64,000 nt of DNA from a virus: the IMG/VR virus record IMGVR_UViG_3300017971_000002, positions 124,001-188,000 of that record; one strand, 5' to 3'. Every line of letters begins with the position of its first letter. The first letter of the stretch is position 1. This document shows, piece after piece, positions 59,819 to 64,000 of this stretch. The notes under the pieces were generated by a model. It did not search any database, was not told where the DNA came from, and was given only the letters and a program-made list of their open reading frames with translations. Made by a program: the position numbers and the translations under genes.

Positions 59819-60156
59819 AACATCGCCCTTCTATAGTCAAAATCAAACCCCACAAAACCAAGATCCCTATTAAGTTTCCTCGGGAAGTCCTGATGCTGTG
59901 CTACATATGTACCCCTAAATGCCATTCTAATACATGGTATCACCATCCTCTTGAACTCCTTGTATGTGCGAAACCTTCGGGTGCAATGCTTTCCAGGGGT
60001 ATAGTAATCGTTTGTGTTGTTTATCTTCTGTATACCTCTAAGAAATATCAACCTGTCGATCCTTTCAGATGTGTATGACAACCGCCATCCAAGAAAGGTG
60101 TCCCTATCGAAGCAGACAAATCCATCATTTGTATGTAATATATATGTCTTTCTCAT
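59815..60156 (-). CDS. LFLKG-family member 9, lacks W-motif
   Basis: The 113-residue protein has an early core, TSERIDRLIFLRGIQKIN (about 29-46), then a Tyr/His-rich connector, RRFRTYKEFKRMVIPCIRMA and FRGTYVAQHQDF. The C-terminus is different from its neighbours, with no PxW. One base is shared with the upstream stop. Confidence 0.78.
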   Translation of the reverse strand: MRKTYILHTNDGFVCFDRDTFLGWRLSYTSERIDRLIFLRGIQKINNTNDYYTPGKHCTRRFRTYKEFKRMVIPCIRMAFRGTYVAQHQDFPRKLNRDLGFVGFDFDYRRAML

Positions 60157-60524
60157 TATATGTTATCCACGAGATGTGGGTTTAATGCAAGTAGATCCCT
60201 CTTTATCCATTGTGCAGTGTGATTGTTCATAGCCAAACCTTTATCTATCATTATCATGTCCTTGATTAGAAGTTCCACCATCCACCAGTCCACATAGTAA
60301 AGCGGGTCATTATAGGAACCCCTACCAAATATCTTGTATCCTTTTAGAAATATCAATCTGTTCGCCCTCTCATGTTCTTCAGGAACACTTATTAAAAACT
60401 TCTTTCTAAATCTTCGAACCAATAGACAGAAGTCACGAAACAAGTTCATGTGTTTTCTAGAATGTAATCCGAGAATAAATCCAATCTCATTAACAGACTT
60501 ATCTCCATTGAAAAAATCACTCAA
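60156..60524 (-). CDS. LFLKG-family member 8
   Basis: The 122-residue protein has HERANRLIFLKGYKIFGRG (about 51-69), DPLYYVDWWMVELLIKDMIM and the end HTAQWIKRDLL. The N-terminus holds a helix rich in Arg (LVRRFRKKFLISV). It overlaps the next gene upstream by 4 bases. Confidence 0.82.
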   Translation of the reverse strand: MSDFFNGDKSVNEIGFILGLHSRKHMNLFRDFCLLVRRFRKKFLISVPEEHERANRLIFLKGYKIFGRGSYNDPLYYVDWWMVELLIKDMIMIDKGLAMNNHTAQWIKRDLLALNPHLVDNI

Positions 60525-60871
60525 TATTCAATCTCCAATAATTTGTATATCCATTTTGGTGTGTCTGAACAAGGATGCATATTCATCGTATCATAAGAAG
60601 CCTTATACATTTTGAGAACATTAATAAGATCCTTCTTAGTTATGTATCTAAGACAGTAAATATGACCATTTTCCTTATCCTCTAAATTTGCCCAATTATC
60701 ATCTAATCTCTTTAGAAATAGTAGTTTATGAAGTTTCTCAGAATCGTGCCATACATTATAGTAAGATCCAATTCGTACAATGTAGACCCCACACTCTGTA
60801 GAATGTATAGCCCAGATTCGTTTTGAACCAAATGTTTGATCATAGTATTGTAATGAATGTTTAAATTTCAT
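60521..60871 (-). CDS. LFLKG-family member 7
   Basis: The 116-residue protein has DSEKLHKLLFLKRLDDN (about 43-59), a connector, IYCLRYITKKDLINVLKMYK and the end motif SDTPKWIYKLLEIEY. SDTP-x-W-I is shared almost exactly with member 11 four genes away, which points to duplication and shuffling. Confidence 0.82.
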   Translation of the reverse strand: MKFKHSLQYYDQTFGSKRIWAIHSTECGVYIVRIGSYYNVWHDSEKLHKLLFLKRLDDNWANLEDKENGHIYCLRYITKKDLINVLKMYKASYDTMNMHPCSDTPKWIYKLLEIEY

Positions 60872-61266
60872 TCTATCCCCGTCACCAGTAACGCTCCAGG
60901 AAATCTGGTTGTACTTCTACAATATACATCAAGTTTCTTTGACCATGTATGTTCAAGATAAAGTTCAAGAATTTCCCATAATGCTTTTGTATCTATCCGA
61001 TACAATATTCCATTCTGTAGAAATTCTTTGTTCTCAAACCTTATGTTCTTTAGAAAGATTAATTTTTCAAATGTCTCCTCATAGATACATATGTAAATAT
61101 GTTCGTATATTTTTACCTTCACATCAACCGTTAAAAAGAAAGTCGGATTACGGGAGTTTCCAAATGTCCATATATCCTTAACTGGCTTTTTTGTGCCCCT
61201 AACAAGTTTACACGTTCTATCTTCCCGATGTTGTTCCATGTCCACGGGCCTTATTTTAAAACTCAT
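60868..61266 (-). CDS. LFLKG-family member 6
   Basis: The 132-residue protein has a basic N-terminus, a strand pair (FFLTVDVKVKIYEHIYICIY), the core EETFEKLIFLKNIRFEN (about 63-79), LYRIDTKALWEILELYLEHT and a C-terminus without PxW (RFPGALLVTG). Confidence 0.8.
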   Translation of the reverse strand: MSFKIRPVDMEQHREDRTCKLVRGTKKPVKDIWTFGNSRNPTFFLTVDVKVKIYEHIYICIYEETFEKLIFLKNIRFENKEFLQNGILYRIDTKALWEILELYLEHTWSKKLDVYCRSTTRFPGALLVTGIE

Positions 61267-61618
61267 ATATTGACCCCAGTATCTTTAAAAACCACCATTT
61301 GCCTTCCTCATGAAAATTAGGTACACGATTATGATTTATTCTAAATAACTCTTTGAGAATCATGAAAATCTGTTCAAATGTGACAATGTAGTTTGGATCC
61401 TGATCCTCATCATAATCAAACACCCTAAACCCCTTTAGAAACATGATCTTATTCATTGATTCACAATTCCTATTAATACACATTAGCCATTGTTCTTTCC
61501 ATTTCTTGACAAGTATTTCATGCCCGTAATCATATTCTATGAGTTCCCTTCTTTCATAATAGATACCAAATAGAATATCTGTACAATCACGATCAGACCA
61601 ATATTCGTATTCACCCAT
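61256..61618 (-). CDS. LFLKG-family member 5
   Basis: The 120-residue protein has an acidic N-terminus, then CESMNKIMFLKGFRVFDYD (about 52-70), YIVTFEQIFMILKELFRINH and the end EEGKWWFLKILGSI. TAAGGATGTATT precedes the ATG, which lies within the end of the SemiSWEET-like gene. Confidence 0.8.
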   Translation of the reverse strand: MGEYEYWSDRDCTDILFGIYYERRELIEYDYGHEILVKKWKEQWLMCINRNCESMNKIMFLKGFRVFDYDEDQDPNYIVTFEQIFMILKELFRINHNRVPNFHEEGKWWFLKILGSIYEF

Positions 61619-61862
61619 AATACATCCTTAGTGAAACCAGTATGATATATTCAATAAACTGTAATGCGTTCATGGCCATTGTGAAGTATAAACCGAGTAT
61701 GAATAACACAACCACCGATACAAATAACGCCACCGTCGTGGGTATTAGAAACATGAAGGATAGTTGATCAACCTTCTTCATTCGATACACTCTTATTATC
61801 TGAGGAAGGATCGACATAGCAAACGTTAGGCTACATAGGGCCAGTATCAGATCAAGTATCAT
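61611..61862 (-). CDS. SemiSWEET/PQ-loop-like membrane protein
   Basis: The 83-residue protein has three membrane segments with the PQ-loop signature in the first: MSILPQIIRVYRMKKVDQLS (about 16-35), then FMFLIPTTVALFVSVVVLFI and a third segment FIEYIILVSLRMYYG. Length and topology match bacterial SemiSWEET sugar transporters (about 85-100 residues), which act as dimers. It is embedded in the array with ATGA overlap upstream. Transport itself is not proven; loss of the sugar-site Asn cannot be judged here. Confidence 0.72.
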   Translation of the reverse strand: MILDLILALCSLTFAMSILPQIIRVYRMKKVDQLSFMFLIPTTVALFVSVVVLFILGLYFTMAMNALQFIEYIILVSLRMYYG

Positions 61863-62260
61863 GGCTTAGGGCTATCCCATTTAGTCTCAAAACCTAACGC
61901 TCTAATTTCTCTAAGAAACCATTGATATTTACACTCATAAATGTCTATATTTTTATCCATCAATTTTATAAGTTTAAGAAACATCCTAAGTTTATTCCAA
62001 TCGAGAAGATAACAAAAGTCACCATCATAATCAATACACCATTTCTTGATGCCTTTAAGAAATAATAATCTAGAAATTCTCTCAGAACGAATGTTGACAC
62101 AAACAATAAACTTCTTTCTCCAATATCTAATCCATGCAATAGAATGATAGCCACCTGTTGGCGAATTTAACATTACGCTCGCAATGAAATATTTAGTCTC
62201 TCTATTTATTATAGTCATTCCGTCTTTCATATCGGGCAACCCATAAATCCTCGTAACCAT
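61859..62260 (-). CDS. LFLKG-family member 4
   Basis: The 133-residue protein has one of the clearest cores: RSERISRLLFLKGIKKW (about 58-74), then FCYLLDWNKLRMFLKLIKLM and the end KYQWFLREIRALGFE. A Met 10 residues in is an alternative start because no clear ribosome site is seen. Confidence 0.82.
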   Translation of the reverse strand: MVTRIYGLPDMKDGMTIINRETKYFIASVMLNSPTGGYHSIAWIRYWRKKFIVCVNIRSERISRLLFLKGIKKWCIDYDGDFCYLLDWNKLRMFLKLIKLMDKNIDIYECKYQWFLREIRALGFETKWDSPKP

Positions 62261-62290
62261 CCATTTACAAGTTCATCGTTCCAGCGTTTC

Positions 62291-62491
62291 TTACCAGCCG
62301 AGCTTCTTTAGATTTTTAATTATAGTACGTACAATAAGGACAACCCATACGAGAGGTATACACCAGAATAGTATATGTCGAATACTTCTGAATATATCTT
62401 CATTCAAAAGAGTTTGAATGATGACTGCCATGAATACAAGAAATAGTTGTACAATATATAATGCCATGATAAATCCAAATACTTCACTCAT
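62291..62491 (-). CDS. 66-residue membrane protein, paralog of 63722-63922
   Basis: Two hydrophobic segments (FGFIMALYIVQLFLVFMAVI and FWCIPLVWVVLIVRTII) flank a charged stretch. The second contains IPLVWVV, identical in the other 66-residue gene of the array, and both end in basic residues. GAAAGGAGATAAG precedes the ATG. A small inner-membrane protein of unknown role. Confidence 0.68.
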   Translation of the reverse strand: MSEVFGFIMALYIVQLFLVFMAVIIQTLLNEDIFRSIRHILFWCIPLVWVVLIVRTIIKNLKKLGW

Positions 62492-62511
62492 CTTATCTCC
62501 TTTCAATTGAC

Positions 62512-62868
62512 TTATTTTTCATAACAATCAACGGCATCCTCGTCATATTCATCACGATTGTTGAACCTTATTCCTTGAAGAGCTTCGTTGACCTCCCATG
62601 GTAGATACGAACCGTTCCAGGAAAGTTTAGAAAACTCAATCTTTGATATCTCTATCATACGGGAAACCTGTTTTGTATTTAATCTATATCTCCGTATACC
62701 ACGTTCATTTTCGTTCGGAAGTTCTCCATATATTCCTTTTAGAAAAGAGTATTTGACGATTCTCTCAGAGCAACAGATGACATTCCATTTACCTTTAACA
62801 AAGGCGGCACACAAGAAACAACCGATTTGTTTATCCTCGCATAATTCAAAATATGATTCACTCGACAT
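62512..62868 (-). CDS. LFLKG-family member 3
   Basis: The 118-residue protein has a Cys-rich N-terminus (FELCEDKQIGCFLCAAF, then ICC), the core SERIVKYSFLKGIYGEL (about 34-50), RYRLNTKQVSRMIEISKIEF and SYLPWEVNEAL near the end, with an acidic tail. GGAGAGGTGG before the ATG fixes the start. The five N-terminal Cys residues are unusual in the family. Confidence 0.8.
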   Translation of the reverse strand: MSSESYFELCEDKQIGCFLCAAFVKGKWNVICCSERIVKYSFLKGIYGELPNENERGIRRYRLNTKQVSRMIEISKIEFSKLSWNGSYLPWEVNEALQGIRFNNRDEYDEDAVDCYEK

Positions 62869-63262
62869 TATCCACCTCTCCACAAGACACGATTCTTGGA
62901 TCGGCCTGAAAGAGACCGACTTCAACATTTTTCTTTCTCATTATTAACTGAAGCATCTTCACCACCGTCCGTATGTCCTTTTCCTCAATCATGTATCCAA
63001 CTACTTTTTCACTTTCGTTTTTTGATCTAAATGGTTTGAGATTTTTAAGAAATAGTAATCGTGAAAGTTCTCCTTCCAGTACAAATATCTTATATCTATT
63101 GTTGACCGATTTTTCAATTCGAACCCAAACATCAGTTAGGGTTCGAAATGGAAATCTTGAAAGAAATATCTCATCAGTTCCTTTTTTCTCCAACATTCCT
63201 GGAATTTCATCTACATTACATTTGTAATAACCTAGTTCGGATCTCTCTATGAAAGCTCTCAT
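62858..63262 (-). CDS. LFLKG-family member 2
   Basis: The 134-residue protein has EGELSRLLFLKNLKPFRS (about 63-80) and VVGYMIEEKDIRTVVKMLQL then IMRKK, with a C-terminus lacking PxW. TTTAAAGGAGATTTT precedes the ATG, which overlaps the upstream stop. Confidence 0.82.
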   Translation of the reverse strand: MRAFIERSELGYYKCNVDEIPGMLEKKGTDEIFLSRFPFRTLTDVWVRIEKSVNNRYKIFVLEGELSRLLFLKNLKPFRSKNESEKVVGYMIEEKDIRTVVKMLQLIMRKKNVEVGLFQADPRIVSCGEVDNVE

Positions 63263-63678
63263 AAAATCTCCTTTAAACAGCGATCTTCCCACCACACTGG
63301 TATCTGTTTAAAATTATGACTTTCTTCATCATTAAAACATATCGTCAACTGTACAAAACCTCTGGCCTTCACCATCTTTAGATAGCAATAGAGAAACTTT
63401 TGAAGATCCTTACAATTGATACTATAACAGATATGCATCTTGGTAGTCAATACTTTATTCTTTCCAAACCCAAGTAGAAATAACATTCTACTTAATGCCT
63501 CATCATATCGGTTTGTCCATAGCCGACCAACATTTGAAGTGAGCCCAAAGATATCTATATCTGTTATGACTGGACTTTCTGCTCGAATTATCCATTTCAT
63601 GTTATCCGTAAATCCATTACCGAGTAGAAACTTCGTGAATGAATTTCCATAGGCCTTAACTTTCTTTCTCTTTTTCAT
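63259..63678 (-). CDS. LFLKG-family member 1
   Basis: The 139-residue protein has a very basic start (MKKRKKVKAYG), the core YDEALSRMLFLLGFGKNK (about 58-75), ICYSINCKDLQKFLYCYLKM, VKARGFVQLTI and the end motif IPVWWEDRCLKEIL. It is the rightmost member seen; the array may continue beyond the window. Confidence 0.82.
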   Translation of the reverse strand: MKKRKKVKAYGNSFTKFLLGNGFTDNMKWIIRAESPVITDIDIFGLTSNVGRLWTNRYDEALSRMLFLLGFGKNKVLTTKMHICYSINCKDLQKFLYCYLKMVKARGFVQLTICFNDEESHNFKQIPVWWEDRCLKEIL

Positions 63679-63721
63679 CAAAACTTCTCTCTTTCGACTG
63701 TTATCTCTATGCCTCGTGACA

Positions 63722-63922
63722 TCAGCCTAGGCTCCTATAATATCTAATCACCTTTATGGCATACCAGACGACCCAGACAAGCGGAATGTATAGTCTCAAT
63801 AATTCCTTCCGTGTTTTTATCGCTGAATCGAACTCATCTAACGCATCGAATAAGGTAAAGAGGGTCACCATCAACCACTGAGCTCCTATGAGAATTCCCA
63901 TAACTAATAGAAAATCAATCAT
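63722..63922 (-). CDS. 66-residue membrane protein, paralog of 62291-62491
   Basis: An N-terminal hydrophobic segment (IDFLLVMGILIGAQWLMVTL) is followed by an acidic/basic linker and a second segment YIPLVWVVWYAIKVIRYYRS. The linker differs from its paralog. AAAGGAGATGAAAA precedes the ATG. No function is known. Confidence 0.68.
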   Translation of the reverse strand: MIDFLLVMGILIGAQWLMVTLFTLFDALDEFDSAIKTRKELLRLYIPLVWVVWYAIKVIRYYRSLG

Positions 63923-64000
63923 TTTTCATCTCCTTTCCATCAATTCTTTTTTCTCCTTTATAAGTCCATCTTACATCACTAAGAAATTTTTTGATACCAT
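63915..64000 (-). CDS. Possible C-terminal end of a further leftward gene
   Basis: An open frame enters from the right edge and ends TGA inside the start of the next gene, in the same ATGATTGA overlap style as elsewhere in the array. The visible residues GIKKFLSDVRWTYKGEKRID are charged and plausible as protein. Only 27 codons are visible, so this is tentative. Confidence 0.4.
   Translation of the reverse strand, partial: GIKKFLSDVRWTYKGEKRIDGKEMKND

Noticed and set aside
51112-63681. CRISPR-like array or nucleotide tandem repeat
   Set aside because: The repeated unit is a protein motif; no direct nucleotide repeats with regular spacing were seen.

Overview
The window is a piece of a large T4-like contractile-tailed phage (Caudoviricetes, myovirus morphotype). 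The evidence is direct: a terminase large subunit of the gp17 type, tail sheath, tail tube, tape measure, gp53/gp27/gp5/gp6-like baseplate genes in T4-like order, a RegA translational repressor, an ATP-dependent DNA ligase, and at least fourteen copies of the T4-type late promoter TATAAATA in front of virion genes. The DNA looks AT-rich, the genetic code is standard, and TTG starts are common. No tRNA, rRNA, CRISPR array, transposon or integration module was seen. The host cannot be read from the sequence; a Gram-negative bacterium is an inference from the T4-like tail and the glycan genes. No gap between genes exceeds about 135 bases.

Layout. 1-21282 (+) is the terminase end, tail and baseplate block, ending in a very long tail fibre, with an AAA+ ATPase and a tail-type peptidoglycan hydrolase inside it. 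21292-23816 (+) holds a possible lysozyme-fold protein, a small unknown gene and a second fibre. 23832-38136 (+) is a dense, overlapping run of glycosyltransferases, SAM methyltransferases, a sugar-nucleotide epimerase/dehydratase, a CMP-sugar cytidylyltransferase and a NeuB-like synthase: a phage-borne surface-glycan pathway including nonulosonic (sialic-type) acid steps. 38159-46241 (+) mixes a displaced tail-tube-fold gene, regA, three nucleotidyl-transfer enzymes, a metallophosphatase, an HExxH protein and a YpsA-like protein. Eight small or enzyme genes between 10.7 and 45.1 kb share an N-terminus resembling the T4 capsid-targeting sequence, so they may be packaged into the head and injected. 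46238-51111 (+) has DNA ligase and small paralogous unknowns.

51112-64000 (-) is the surprising part. A tightly overlapping leftward operon of about 36 genes is built almost entirely from one protein family that I do not recognise. About 26 tandem members of roughly 90-170 residues share a core of the form E-x-[LIVF]-x-x-[KR]-L-[LIV]-F-L-[KR]-G, followed by a strand and a second helix. Between them sit small membrane proteins: a SemiSWEET/PQ-loop-like protein, a pair of 66-residue paralogs and a tandem trio of two-segment membrane proteins. There is also one unrelated 341-residue gene. The array lacks late promoters except at its very last gene, and it contains two exact TTGACA-N17-TATATT promoters, so early expression is inferred. 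A diversified, operon-wide paralog array of this kind suggests host takeover or counter-defence, but the sequence alone does not show its function.
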